Assembly (NCBI GenBank): GCA_964392365.1
Contig: CAYMPH010000007.1
Span: 1-64,000 of the forward strand
DNA from: CAYMPH01 sp964392365
GTDB taxonomy: Bacteria > Spirochaetota > UBA4802 > UBA5550
Direction of reading: 5' to 3'
Length of the DNA: 64,000 bases
Under the pieces are notes generated by a model, which was given only the letters and a program-made list of their open reading frames with translations, searched no databases and was not told the DNA's origin. Positions 20,212-29,183 of the stretch are shown here, one piece after another. Position numbers and translations under genes: made by a program. Each line of letters begins with the position of its first letter. Position 1 is the first letter of the stretch.

Positions 20212-20241
20212 ATTTTTATATTTTATTTTCCGAGGTTTAAA

Positions 20242-22608
20242 TTGCGAAATAGATTCAGCAGCATTGATTTCTGGAAAATTGCTGGGGCAATTCCGCTTCT
20301 TTTTTTTATTGCTCTGCTTGTAATTTTAGACTCTCAAGAAATCAATTACAGCCTGGAAAAGCCTTTTCTGCTGGCTATATTAAATATGGTTTTTCTATGC
20401 TTTATCCCTCTATTTCTATCTTTTCTTGCTGCAAAAAGCCATATAACGACAGAATCTTTCTCATTCATGCTGCTTGGCTGCGGTTTCGTAATTTTTGGAT
20501 TCAGCAGTCTGCTCGCCGGATGGGTAATGCCTTTATCCGCATCAGGGCCGAATCCTACAGTCACTCTGCATAATCTGGGCAGTCTTTTTGCGGGATTGTG
20601 TCAGGTTTTAGGGGCACATTTTGTTTTATCTGAAATAATGCTTAATAAGAAAATCAGCTACCGTAAAAGCAATATCTTTATAATTTATACAGCAATTATT
20701 ATTGTTATTTCTTTATTAGGAGTTCTTGTTTTTCAGCAGCATCTGCCTTTATTTTTCGATCAGGCAACCGGCCCTACTCTTCTCCGGCAGATTATTCTGG
20801 GAGCCGCTATTTTTCTGTTTGCTGCTGCAGGTTTTATTTTCCTTGAGATATATTTTACAACAAAAACTGAACTGGCATTCTGGTATGGACAGGCTTTATT
20901 GCTGATTGCAGCAGGCCTGGGGTATGTATTTCTTCAGCATAAGGTTGGAGGATTAATGGGCTGGACCGGAAGGGCTGCGCAATATATCGGCTGTTTATAT
21001 TTCATCATTGCTTTCATAAAAGGCAGGCATGACATTTCTCAGGCTGATATTAAAAGTAATAAAAAATCCTCTTGGATTTTCTGGCCATTTCTGGAACAGA
21101 AAATAATCGAAAGCACATCTGCTCTTGTCGCTCTGAACTTAAAACTGCAGAAAGAAATTACCGAACGAAAACTTGCTGAAGAAAAACTGTATGAAAGTAA
21201 AAAACGGTTCAAAAGTATCATTGAAAACTCATCAGCAGGATATTTCTTTATTGATTGTGATGGTCATTATCAAAACGTCAATACTGCCTGGCTGAAAATG
21301 CATAAATACGACACTCCTGAAGAAATTCTGGGGCGTCATTTCTCAGTGACACAGATCGACGAAAACCAGTCTAAAGCTGACAAAATTGTCAAGCAGCTGC
21401 TCTCAGGAAAGGTTTACCCTCAAGGCGAATTCAAGCGCCTATGCAAGGATGGCTCAATTGCCTGGCACACATTTTCAATCAATCCAGTATACCTGAACGG
21501 AGTTGTTATAGGCTTGGAAGGTTTTCTGATAGATATTACAGATAGCAAGATAATATATGAAAAACTGAAGAAAATCGAAGAACGTCTTCAATTCGCTATG
21601 GTTACGAGCCAAATTGGCATATGGGATCTTGATCTTGTGGATCATACTGCTTTCCGTTCAATTGAACATGACCGCACCTTTGGATATGATGAACTATTAC
21701 CGGAATGGACTTATGATATGTTTCTCGAACACGTACTTCCGGAAGACCGTATTATGGTCGATGATAAATTCCAGAATGCAATCAAAACTCAAAGTGACTG
21801 GAACTTCGAATGCCGCATTCGCCGCAAAGACGACGAAGTGAGATGGATATGGGCTGCCGGACGCCACCTGATCGACAATACTGCCGCAGTGCGCCGCATG
21901 ACAGGAATTGTTCAGGACATCACAGAGCGCAAGCAAACCGAAGAAAAAATAAAATCTCTTCTATCAGAAAAAGAAATTATACTCAAAGAAGTAAATCATA
22001 GAATAAAAAACAATATGAACACAATTTTCGGGATGCTTTATCTGCAGGCAAATACTTTAAAAGATCCATCAGCTATTGAAGCTCTCGAAGATGCAGCAAG
22101 CCGTGTTCAGAGTATGGCTGTATTATTCGATAAATTATACCATTCTCATAACGTTCAGAAGATATCTCTTAAAAGTTATTTCGAGCCATTGATTGATGAA
22201 ATTATCATGAACTTTCCAAACAGTAAATCAGTAAAGATAGAAAAAAAGATAGAAGATATTGAATTACACGCGAAGAAACTGCAGCCTCTCGGAATAATAA
22301 TCAATGAGCTATTAACAAATATTATGAAATATGCTTTTACAGGAAGAAATAACGGGATTATAATCGTAGAGGCACATTTTGCAAAAACAGATGAAATAGA
22401 TGGCATCAATCCAGCCACAAAAGATAATACTCCTACGGTTTACATAACAATCCAGGATAATGGAAACGGAATGCCCGACTCAGTTGATTTTGAGAATTCA
22501 ACCGGTTTCGGTCTTCAGCTTGTCTGGATGCTTACTAAAGACCTTAAAGGTGAAATTCAAATAGAGCGCGGAAATGGAACAAAAATTATTCTTGAATTTA
22601 AGGTGTAA
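20242..22608 (+). CDS. Membrane-anchored PAS-PAS sensor kinase, HisKA_2 type
   Basis: 788 residues, starting at TTG 20242 with GAGG at 20232-20235; no ATG lies nearby in frame. About seven hydrophobic helices fill the first 260 residues (for example around 14-32, 39-62 and 72-95), making an integral membrane sensor. Two PAS domains follow (about 320-430 and 440-560). A HisKA_2-type dimerisation domain has His586 in LKEVNHRIKNN, then a HATPase_c domain (NELLTNIMKYAF, DNGNGMP, TGFGLQLV). This kinase family commonly signals to receivers or anti-anti-sigma-type regulators. No receiver is fused, so the soluble receivers of the block are candidate partners. A 9-bp repeat and an assembly gap lie just upstream. 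Confidence 0.9.
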   Translation: MRNRFSSIDFWKIAGAIPLLFFIALLVILDSQEINYSLEKPFLLAILNMVFLCFIPLFLSFLAAKSHITTESFSFMLLGCGFVIFGFSSLLAGWVMPLSASGPNPTVTLHNLGSLFAGLCQVLGAHFVLSEIMLNKKISYRKSNIFIIYTAIIIVISLLGVLVFQQHLPLFFDQATGPTLLRQIILGAAIFLFAAAGFIFLEIYFTTKTELAFWYGQALLLIAAGLGYVFLQHKVGGLMGWTGRAAQYIGCLYFIIAFIKGRHDISQADIKSNKKSSWIFWPFLEQKIIESTSALVALNLKLQKEITERKLAEEKLYESKKRFKSIIENSSAGYFFIDCDGHYQNVNTAWLKMHKYDTPEEILGRHFSVTQIDENQSKADKIVKQLLSGKVYPQGEFKRLCKDGSIAWHTFSINPVYLNGVVIGLEGFLIDITDSKIIYEKLKKIEERLQFAMVTSQIGIWDLDLVDHTAFRSIEHDRTFGYDELLPEWTYDMFLEHVLPEDRIMVDDKFQNAIKTQSDWNFECRIRRKDDEVRWIWAAGRHLIDNTAAVRRMTGIVQDITERKQTEEKIKSLLSEKEIILKEVNHRIKNNMNTIFGMLYLQANTLKDPSAIEALEDAASRVQSMAVLFDKLYHSHNVQKISLKSYFEPLIDEIIMNFPNSKSVKIEKKIEDIELHAKKLQPLGIIINELLTNIMKYAFTGRNNGIIIVEAHFAKTDEIDGINPATKDNTPTVYITIQDNGNGMPDSVDFENSTGFGLQLVWMLTKDLKGEIQIERGNGTKIILEFKV

Positions 22609-22746
22609 AACCTCAAATTAAAAAAAGCTAAAATTTACTTCTCCGGAAAATTAAATTTATATAATAATTGACAATCCTCTTTAATCTGATACTAATCATT
22701 ACAAATACATATTCAATACCCACTTGATTTCATTAGGAGCATTTAT

Positions 22747-23589
22747 ATGAAAATAAAGATCTGGGGAAGTCGGGGGTCTTTACCTACACCGGGCAGTACA
22801 ACATTAAGATATGGAGGCAATACAACATGTATTGAAATCCGTTTAACAGATGGAACTCTTATTATAATAGATGCAGGATCCGGTTTCAAATGGCTTGGCG
22901 ATTCTCTGATGCGTGAAAAAGGATTAACTGATATTTATCTTTTTTTCACTCATGCCCACTGGGATCATATCATGGGATTCCCGTTTTTCACTCCGATTTA
23001 TTTAAGCCGTTTTAATATACATATGCGTGGCGGTCCTGATGCAAAGGAATCTATCCGCAAATTTCTTTCCCACCAGATGCAGCCGCCATTTTTTCCGGTT
23101 GATTTCAGCCAATGTAAAGCCACTTTTGATATAACATCAGGCGAGCCTCATATAAAACAGATAGGGAGCGCTGAAATAATACCTATTAAACTTAACCATC
23201 CGGATGGTGGATACGGTTTCAAATTTATAGATAATAATAAATCTTTTATTTTTCTTACAGATAATGAATTGGGATTTAAACATCCAGGAGGCCTTGATTT
23301 TGATGATTACGCTGCATTTTCTGAAAATACTGATTTTCTGATACATGATGCTCAGTACTCACCAGAAGAAATTGAGACAAAAAGAAGCTGGGGCCATTCG
23401 AGTTTAACAGACGCCTGTTCGCTTGCGATAAAATCAGGTGCAAAAAAATTCGGAATTTTCCACAATGACCCGAATCGCACAGATGAAATGATGGATGGTT
23501 TTTCCGGATATTGCCGCGAGAAATTAATCAGACCTGGATTTAAAACTGAATTTATAAATATAAAAGAAGGACTGGAAATTATTTTATAA
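22747..23589 (+). CDS. MBL-fold metallo-hydrolase
   Basis: 280 residues. It starts at an ATG preceded by AGGAG (22735-22739). The protein begins KIKIWGSRGS and contains the metal motif THAHWDH near residues 69-74, a later Asp/His region (LIHDAQYSPEE) and a terminal HNDP-type His. This resembles the phosphodiesterase/RNase Z-like branch of the metallo-beta-lactamase fold, often annotated as possible cyclic-nucleotide phosphodiesterase. With so many signalling genes upstream a nucleotide second-messenger substrate is plausible but unproven. The gene converges on the ABC-F gene. Confidence 0.85.
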   Translation: MKIKIWGSRGSLPTPGSTTLRYGGNTTCIEIRLTDGTLIIIDAGSGFKWLGDSLMREKGLTDIYLFFTHAHWDHIMGFPFFTPIYLSRFNIHMRGGPDAKESIRKFLSHQMQPPFFPVDFSQCKATFDITSGEPHIKQIGSAEIIPIKLNHPDGGYGFKFIDNNKSFIFLTDNELGFKHPGGLDFDDYAAFSENTDFLIHDAQYSPEEIETKRSWGHSSLTDACSLAIKSGAKKFGIFHNDPNRTDEMMDGFSGYCREKLIRPGFKTEFINIKEGLEIIL

Positions 23590-23658
23590 CTTCTGCCGGA
23601 TTGGGGAAAAACATGATATGAGCTTCACTTCCCCATGTTTCCGGAATGAGACTATGAT

Positions 23659-25155
23659 TTAAAAATCCTCCCCGGCCCAGCCCACATCTGAAAGAAAATC
23701 ATCGTATGATCCTTCGTATGTGCTGATTTTATTGTCATCAAAAACAATAAGTTTTGTAGCAACATTTCTCAGGTGCATCTCATTGTGTGTAACCATTACT
23801 ACCGAGCCGTCAAAGTCATCGATCGCTTCAATCAGAGAATCGCAGGACTGCATATCAAGGTGGTTCGTAGGTTCATCCAGAAACAGAAGATGGCACGGAG
23901 TTACTAGAATTTTTCCAAGCAGCACCCTGCTCTTCTCCCCGCCGGATAAAACTTTAATTTTCTTCAGAGCATTATCTCCGGGGAACATAAGTCCGCCTGC
24001 AATGCTTCTTGCCTTGAATTCATTGCAGGATTTATCCGCGTACATTATTTCTTCAAAAACAGCCCTGTTATCATTGAGATCAAGCTTGTTTGTCTGACCG
24101 AAATATCCCTCAAGCAATGCCTGGTGCTTTTTCACGCTTCCTTTTACAGGAGTCAGTTCCCCTGCAAGAAGTTTTATAAGGGTTGATTTCCCCTTGCCGT
24201 TCTTACCGATAATACATATCCTGTCGCGCCTGCCGATGTGGATTGAAAAATTATCTATAATAAAAGGCTCTTTGCCGTTATATGAAAAAGATATTTCTTC
24301 TGCAGACATCATCTGGCCTGCAGCAAAGTGCGCAGAGTTGAAATATAAATCGAGATCTTCAATTTTTTCAAGAGCTTTCATTTCACCCTGTTTCTCAAGC
24401 TTTTTAACGCGGGACTGGGTGCGGCTGGCAAAACTTGCCCTGGCTTTAAAACGAGCAATAAACACCTCTTCCTGCTTGCGTTTCTTTGCCTCATTCAAAC
24501 GGTTTTTTTCATATATCTCTTCTTCAAGATTTATCATGGAATAAAGTTTTTCCGTATCGCCCTCTACCTTTCTTGCTTTTGTGCGGTGTATTGCTGCAAT
24601 ATGCGTAACAACACTGTCCATAAAACTTCTGTCGTGGGTTATGAGTATAAACTCACCCTCCCATGATTTTAAAAAATCCTCCAGCCATCTTATTGCAACT
24701 ATATCAAGGTAATTGTTCGGCTCATCGAGCATGAGCATGTCGGGATTTGAAACAAGAAGTTTTGCAAGATTCATCCGTATCTGGTATCCGCCTGAAAACT
24801 CATTTGGATTTCTTTCCATATCATCCTCGGAAAAACCCAGTCCGAACAGGATTTTTTCCACTTTCCAGGTCTCGTACTCCTCTCCATCAGGAAGCCCGAG
24901 AGAGCATTCCTCAAGAACAGTCGGTTTTGTAAAATGAAGATGCTGCTCCAGATGCCCTATTTTATAATTCTTCGGAACAGATATGCTTCCGGAATTCGTT
25001 TCCACATTGCCGAGAATTATCTGAAACAGAGTAGATTTACCATGCCCGTTTCTGCCGACAAGCCCGACTTTTTCTCCGCGGTTAATATTTAAATTAAGAT
25101 CATCAAAAAGCAGCTGGCCTCCGAATGATTTATTTAGTCCTGTAATGCTGATCAT
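23659..25155 (-). CDS. ABC-F family ATP-binding protein
   Basis: 498 residues with two ABC ATPase domains in one chain and no membrane segment, as in the ABC-F proteins that act on ribosomes. Domain 1 has Walker A GRNGHGKST and a signature/Walker B pair (FSGGYQIR, MLDEPNNYLD). Domain 2 has Walker A GKNGKGKST, signature LSGGEKSR and Walker B LFLDEPTNHLD. A charged linker with Lys/Arg-rich helices lies between them (about residues 215-260). At 498 residues it is shorter than Uup (about 635) and lacks a long C-terminal coiled coil. Translation-factor or antibiotic-protection roles are both known in the family, and the sequence alone does not decide. Confidence 0.92.
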   Translation of the reverse strand: MISITGLNKSFGGQLLFDDLNLNINRGEKVGLVGRNGHGKSTLFQIILGNVETNSGSISVPKNYKIGHLEQHLHFTKPTVLEECSLGLPDGEEYETWKVEKILFGLGFSEDDMERNPNEFSGGYQIRMNLAKLLVSNPDMLMLDEPNNYLDIVAIRWLEDFLKSWEGEFILITHDRSFMDSVVTHIAAIHRTKARKVEGDTEKLYSMINLEEEIYEKNRLNEAKKRKQEEVFIARFKARASFASRTQSRVKKLEKQGEMKALEKIEDLDLYFNSAHFAAGQMMSAEEISFSYNGKEPFIIDNFSIHIGRRDRICIIGKNGKGKSTLIKLLAGELTPVKGSVKKHQALLEGYFGQTNKLDLNDNRAVFEEIMYADKSCNEFKARSIAGGLMFPGDNALKKIKVLSGGEKSRVLLGKILVTPCHLLFLDEPTNHLDMQSCDSLIEAIDDFDGSVVMVTHNEMHLRNVATKLIVFDDNKISTYEGSYDDFLSDVGWAGEDF

Positions 25156-25240
25156 CTAATACTTTCCTCTCTAATAATTATATGTATTCCTTAAAAATGC
25201 AACTTTCCATATAACCATAAAAAGTGAAAAGCAAATTTTT

Positions 25241-25290
25241 ACCCCCTCTTTTTATTCTCCCCCTGATTCAGGGGGAGTTAGCGGGGGTTA
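25241..25290. repeat. Family A GGGGGAG palindromic intergenic element
   Basis: An outer ACCCCCTC/GCGGGGGT pair surrounds a perfect inner palindrome, CTCCCCCTG-ATT-CAGGGGGAG. The element lies about 49 bases beyond the stop of the minus-strand membrane protein gene. Related copies are at 33166, 36052 and 38533. It could form a transcript-end hairpin, but no U-run follows. Confidence 0.75.
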
Positions 25291-25338
25291 AATATTAAAT
25301 TTTCGAGGTTCCCGTTATAATTTCCGGAAATTATCATA

Positions 25339-25962
25339 TCAGATCCATTTTAAAATACCTGCAAAAATTATCATCAGCGCAACATTTAAAACAAACAGTC
25401 CTCCTATAAATTTCACCTGCAGGGCCGGTTTCCAGTCATATACATAGAAAGCAGCTAAAAAGAACGGAATATATACAAATACAAATACCGGCAGCGCGCC
25501 CCACCAGGAATAAACCCAGATAAACGCAGGCGTTTTAGCGAAGAAAATCTCAAGAAAACCTGCAAAAGCAGCATTGCCGATAGAAAAAACAAGCCGGTTA
25601 TTTATGCCTAAAATTTTTGCCTTAGGATCTTCCGGGAGAAGCTTGCTCATTACTAATCCTGCTATTGAAAACATAAAACTGATTTCAATGCCTACTCCTA
25701 CAAGAATAAGAAATGCTGTTCCTTTTGGAACTGTCCATAATGCATGTCCAGAAAAATGCTGGATAAGAGCATTTGAAATTTCAAACAGCCAGTGCACCAT
25801 ATAAAGTGAAAGCCCTGCAGCAACAGGCTTCCAGTTTTTCTTTGAAATCTCATTGAAATAAACATATAGAACCAGCACAAATAAAGTAATTACATACCAC
25901 TGAAAAGGCTCTCCGCTTCTGAGAATGGATAATGCAGCCTGGGTTGCTTCCGGATTATTCAT
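25339..25962 (-). CDS. Polytopic membrane protein of unknown function
   Basis: 207 residues from the ATG at 25962, which has GGAGG five bases upstream. An alternative ATG at 25974 would place that ribosome site inside the gene. Five to six hydrophobic segments are visible, including WYVITLFVLVLYVYF, AFLILVGVGIEISFMFSIAGL, FVFVYIPFFLAAFYVYDW and LFVLNVALMIIFAGIL. Aromatic residues are frequent (HWLFEISNAL, FIWVYSWWGALP). I do not recognise the family. It is transcribed alone, followed by a palindromic repeat, and diverges from the leucine-rich-repeat gene. A transporter or enzyme role cannot be inferred. Confidence 0.8.
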   Translation of the reverse strand: MNNPEATQAALSILRSGEPFQWYVITLFVLVLYVYFNEISKKNWKPVAAGLSLYMVHWLFEISNALIQHFSGHALWTVPKGTAFLILVGVGIEISFMFSIAGLVMSKLLPEDPKAKILGINNRLVFSIGNAAFAGFLEIFFAKTPAFIWVYSWWGALPVFVFVYIPFFLAAFYVYDWKPALQVKFIGGLFVLNVALMIIFAGILKWI

Positions 25963-26113
25963 AATTTCCTCCATAGTTATTATGCTTATTTTAATTAAAA
26001 TAGCTTATCTGACTATGGAAAGTCAAATAGAATAAAAACGGCAATAGAGCATTTTTAAGTGTTTTAAAAAAAGTTGTTGCGCAATATAGGGGTATGATTT
26101 TTTTTCAACATTA

Positions 26114-27157
26114 ATGGATTCTGCAATAAAAAAATTATACAATCAGCTGCTCGAAGAATATACCAGCGAAAAACTCAAGATATTATCAGCTTCTATAATA
26201 AACGCATACCAGAATAAACAGTATGCTGTTCTTGTTAAATACGCCAGAAGGCTGTCTATTGATGGAAGCGAAGATAAAAAGAATCTGGGCAGAATATTCG
26301 TCTCCATTATCAAACATTACCATCCCGACAAACTTGCTGTAATTCTTGCAAATATCAGGAAAACCTTTGAAAAAAATGAACTTAAAGAACTGGAAAAATA
26401 CGCCTGCATAATAGGCTTAAAAGGATATATTCCCCGTGAGGAAAAGAATATATCGTCCAAAACAGTTTTTGAATTTGAGACTGAAGAGAAGCATGTTTTC
26501 ACCAAAGACGATTATTACCAATATGAAGATAAAGGCCCGGATAGAGGCCCGGAAAGCTACGATGATTATACAGCAGAACACGCAGACGATGCGGATTATT
26601 CTTCTGATAATGTTGAAGATGAAGATGAATCGGAAGACGAGTATGAAGTATTCGGATTCATGGAAGCAATCAACGAGGAAATGCTCGGAAATTTTGCATC
26701 TGAAGACATGATAATACATCCTAAAGATCTCATTGAATTTGAGGAACTGACTTTATCCGACAGGGGAATTGAGGATCTTTCAGGAATTGAGTACTGCCAC
26801 AATCTTTCAATTATTGATCTGTCCGATAATGCTATAATAGACCTCCGTCACCTTCACAGGCTGACCAATCTATCAGTTCTTGACCTTTCAGGAAACCTGA
26901 TCGAATCCATCAATCCTCTATCAGCTCTTGAAAATCTTATATCACTGAATATTGCCCGCAACGGAATTTCAAATATAGATGCACTTAGCGGACTTAACAA
27001 ACTCATTTCTCTTGATATCTCCGGCAACAAAATTACAGACATTTCAGCATTGCTGGAACTTGAAAGCCTTCAGTATGTTAATCTGAAAGGCAACAAAATA
27101 AAAGATATCGACTCAATCAAAGCATTATCTGCAAAAGGCGTTGAAGTTATTTCCTGA
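26114..27157 (+). CDS. SDS22-like leucine-rich-repeat protein with acidic central region
   Basis: 347 residues with three parts. An alpha-helical, Lys-rich N-terminus (about 1-120) comes first. A very acidic Asp/Glu/Tyr-rich low-complexity stretch (about 125-190) is next. The C-terminus (about 205-345) has five or so 22-residue leucine-rich repeats of the SDS22 type, with consensus L..L..LDLSGN.I..I..L. No signal peptide is seen, so it is probably cytoplasmic and a protein-binding scaffold. No clear ribosome site precedes the ATG. It stands alone between two spacers. The binding partner is unknown. Confidence 0.82.
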   Translation: MDSAIKKLYNQLLEEYTSEKLKILSASIINAYQNKQYAVLVKYARRLSIDGSEDKKNLGRIFVSIIKHYHPDKLAVILANIRKTFEKNELKELEKYACIIGLKGYIPREEKNISSKTVFEFETEEKHVFTKDDYYQYEDKGPDRGPESYDDYTAEHADDADYSSDNVEDEDESEDEYEVFGFMEAINEEMLGNFASEDMIIHPKDLIEFEELTLSDRGIEDLSGIEYCHNLSIIDLSDNAIIDLRHLHRLTNLSVLDLSGNLIESINPLSALENLISLNIARNGISNIDALSGLNKLISLDISGNKITDISALLELESLQYVNLKGNKIKDIDSIKALSAKGVEVIS

Positions 27158-27562
27158 TTATAGGCCGCTTCTTCATTTTTAAAATATATGAATAAAATAA
27201 ATTAAGCTCTTTAAGTATTCCTGATAAAATAATATTTCTTAAGTCCAATCCCCCATCCCCCGTAGGGGGCGGAAAAAATATAAGTATTAATCACTTCCTC
27301 GATAATTCGTATTTTATCATTTCTATAATTTCAGCAATATAATAAGTTGTTATAATTCTTTAATTTTAATAAAGTTCTCGTATTTCACTCCTTTTCGCCC
27401 CATTTGGGGGACGTGGGGAGATTAATAAATCAGAACAATTTTCCAACAATCCTGAATGAGCCATAAATTATAATTGTTTTACTTGACTTTTCTTTTTTAA
27501 TTAATTATTTTAAATAAACTGATTTTAAAAAAATATCAGAAAAATTAAACAGGGTTATTAAA
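27158..27562. other. 405-bp intergenic region, no gene; G/C-tract hairpin fragments
   Basis: An AT-rich spacer with two short GC islands: CCCCCATCCCCCGTAGGGGGC at about 27249-27269 and a GCCCCATTTGGGGGACG-type tract at about 27397-27418. Each can form a small hairpin and resembles degraded family A elements. No open frame with a ribosome site was found. Confidence 0.5.
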
Positions 27563-28030
27563 ATGAAAAAATGGAATTGCAGCGTATGCGGTTATATTCA
27601 CGAAGGACCGGAAGCTCCGGATAAATGCCCCAACTGCGGAGTTCCTAAAGAAAAATTTTCAGAAGTTCCGGAAGATTTTGAGAATATACACCTGAACCAT
27701 TCGAAAAAAATATCAGATTCAGACCAGATCCAGGTTAATCCTTTTTTCGGAAGTTTTGAATCAATATCTCCATTCATATATAATCTGCCTGCAGGCCAGA
27801 GAATACCTCTGCATAAACATCCTTCATCAGATGAACTTTTTTATATTATAAAAGGAAAGTTTAAATTTAAAATCGGGGAAACCGAATTAATAGCTGTTCC
27901 TGGAGATTTAGTTCAGGGCAAAATGAATGTGCCTCACACTTACCAGAATATCAGCGATGAACATGGAGCTTTTTTATCTGTAAAAGGGCCTAAACCGGTT
28001 GAACTGATAATGCTGGAAGAAAAGAAATAA
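27563..28030 (+). CDS. Rubredoxin-like domain fused to cupin domain
   Basis: 155 residues. Residues 1-35 form a rubredoxin/rubrerythrin-type zinc-ribbon or Fe(Cys)4 domain with CSVCGY and CPNCG (two CxxC pairs). Residues about 60-150 form a cupin beta-barrel with metal ligands in LHKHPSSDE (HxHx(4)E region) and VPHTYQN. Electron transfer or metal sensing by the Cys4 site coupled to a metal-dependent cupin is plausible. The gene is followed 17 bases later by an Old-Yellow-Enzyme gene, so the two are likely one operon and the fusion could donate electrons or sense redox state. Function is inferred from domains only. Confidence 0.85.
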   Translation: MKKWNCSVCGYIHEGPEAPDKCPNCGVPKEKFSEVPEDFENIHLNHSKKISDSDQIQVNPFFGSFESISPFIYNLPAGQRIPLHKHPSSDELFYIIKGKFKFKIGETELIAVPGDLVQGKMNVPHTYQNISDEHGAFLSVKGPKPVELIMLEEKK

Positions 28031-28047
28031 TTTAAAGGATATAAACA

Positions 28048-29118
28048 ATGCAATCCCGATTGTTTTCAAAAGTACTGCTCGGCAGTATTGAATTAAGAAA
28101 TCACATTGTCATGGCACCCATGACGCGAAGCCGCGCAATTAACAATATACCAAATGATCTCATGGCAGAATATTACAGACAAAGAGCAGGCGCGGGGCTT
28201 ATCATAACTGAAGGGACATCACCTTCGCCGAATGGTCTCGGATATGCACGCATTCCGGGTATTTTTTCAAAAGAACAGGTAAATGGCTGGAAAAAAATTA
28301 CCGCTTCAGTTCATTCAAAAGGCGGAAAAATATTTGTTCAGCTCATGCATACAGGAAGAGTGTCCCATCAGGCAAATATGCCGGTTGGATCTAAAATTAT
28401 TGCCCCGTCACCGATTCCTCCGAAAGGACAGATGTGGACTGATAAAAACGGTATGCAGGATTATCCTGTTCCAGCAGAGATGACGCCTGAAGATATTAAA
28501 AATACAAAAGCGGAATATGTACAGGCTGCAATAAACGCAATTGAAGCCGGATTCGATGGCGTTGAACTTCATGCAGCCAACGGTTACCTTCTTGATCAGT
28601 TTTTAAATCCCGGATCCAATCAGAGAAAAGACGGATACGGCGGAAGCATTGAAAACAGATCAAAATTTGTAATTGAAGTTGCTGAAGCTGTTGTGAATGC
28701 AATAGGAAAAGAAAGAACAGGAATCCGGCTCTCCCCTTATGGGGCGGCAAATGATCTCCTTCCTTTCGATAGTACAGAAGATGAATATTCATATCTTGCA
28801 GAAAAATTAAATAATACCGGTCTGGTATATATTCACCTTGTTGATCATTCTTCTATGGGTGCACCAAAGGTTGAACCATCAACTGTTAAAAAGATAAGGG
28901 ACAATTTCAGGAACACTCTGATCTTAAGCGGAGGATATAACAGAGAAAAAGCGGAAAAAGATCTGGAATCAAAAAAGGGAGATCTTATTGCATTCGGTAA
29001 ACCATTCATATCAAACCCTGATCTTATTTCAAAACTTGAGAAGGGAACAGAACTGACTCAATTTGACAAAAATACATTTTACAGCCCGGATGAAAAGGGA
29101 TATACAGATTATATATAA
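28048..29118 (+). CDS. Old Yellow Enzyme family NAD(P)H:flavin oxidoreductase
   Basis: 356 residues covering the full FMN-binding TIM barrel. Recognisable family motifs are APMTRSRA near the N-terminus, QLMHTGRVSH, GFDGVELHAANGYLLDQFLNP and NRSKFVIEVAEAV, and a C-terminal FGKPFISNPDL phosphate-binding segment. It resembles the NemA/xenobiotic reductase class, which reduces activated alkenes, nitroesters or N-ethylmaleimide. The HxxN active-site pair is in VELHAANGY. An AAAGGAT sequence precedes the ATG. It is in tandem with the rubredoxin-cupin gene. The physiological substrate is unknown. Confidence 0.92.
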   Translation: MQSRLFSKVLLGSIELRNHIVMAPMTRSRAINNIPNDLMAEYYRQRAGAGLIITEGTSPSPNGLGYARIPGIFSKEQVNGWKKITASVHSKGGKIFVQLMHTGRVSHQANMPVGSKIIAPSPIPPKGQMWTDKNGMQDYPVPAEMTPEDIKNTKAEYVQAAINAIEAGFDGVELHAANGYLLDQFLNPGSNQRKDGYGGSIENRSKFVIEVAEAVVNAIGKERTGIRLSPYGAANDLLPFDSTEDEYSYLAEKLNNTGLVYIHLVDHSSMGAPKVEPSTVKKIRDNFRNTLILSGGYNREKAEKDLESKKGDLIAFGKPFISNPDLISKLEKGTELTQFDKNTFYSPDEKGYTDYI

Positions 29119-29127
29119 TAGGCTTGC

Positions 29128-29171
29128 TTTTTTCTTTAGATACATTCTATTGAATGTATCTAAAGAAAAAA
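29128..29171. terminator. Perfect 20-bp hairpin between OYE and GAF-GGDEF genes
   Basis: The arms at 29128-29147 and 29152-29171 are exact reverse complements around a TATT loop. The ends of the arms are T-rich on the left and A-rich on the right. It begins 10 bases after the OYE stop and so may end or protect that transcript. An in-frame ATG at 29154 lies inside the right arm, which argues against it being the start of the cyclase gene. Confidence 0.75.
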
Positions 29172-29183
29172 AATCGAAACAAT

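Noticed and set aside
20022..20213. Minus-strand frame of MSM repeats across the gap
   Set aside because: It is translation of a 9-bp tandem repeat through N bases, with no real start or flanking protein.
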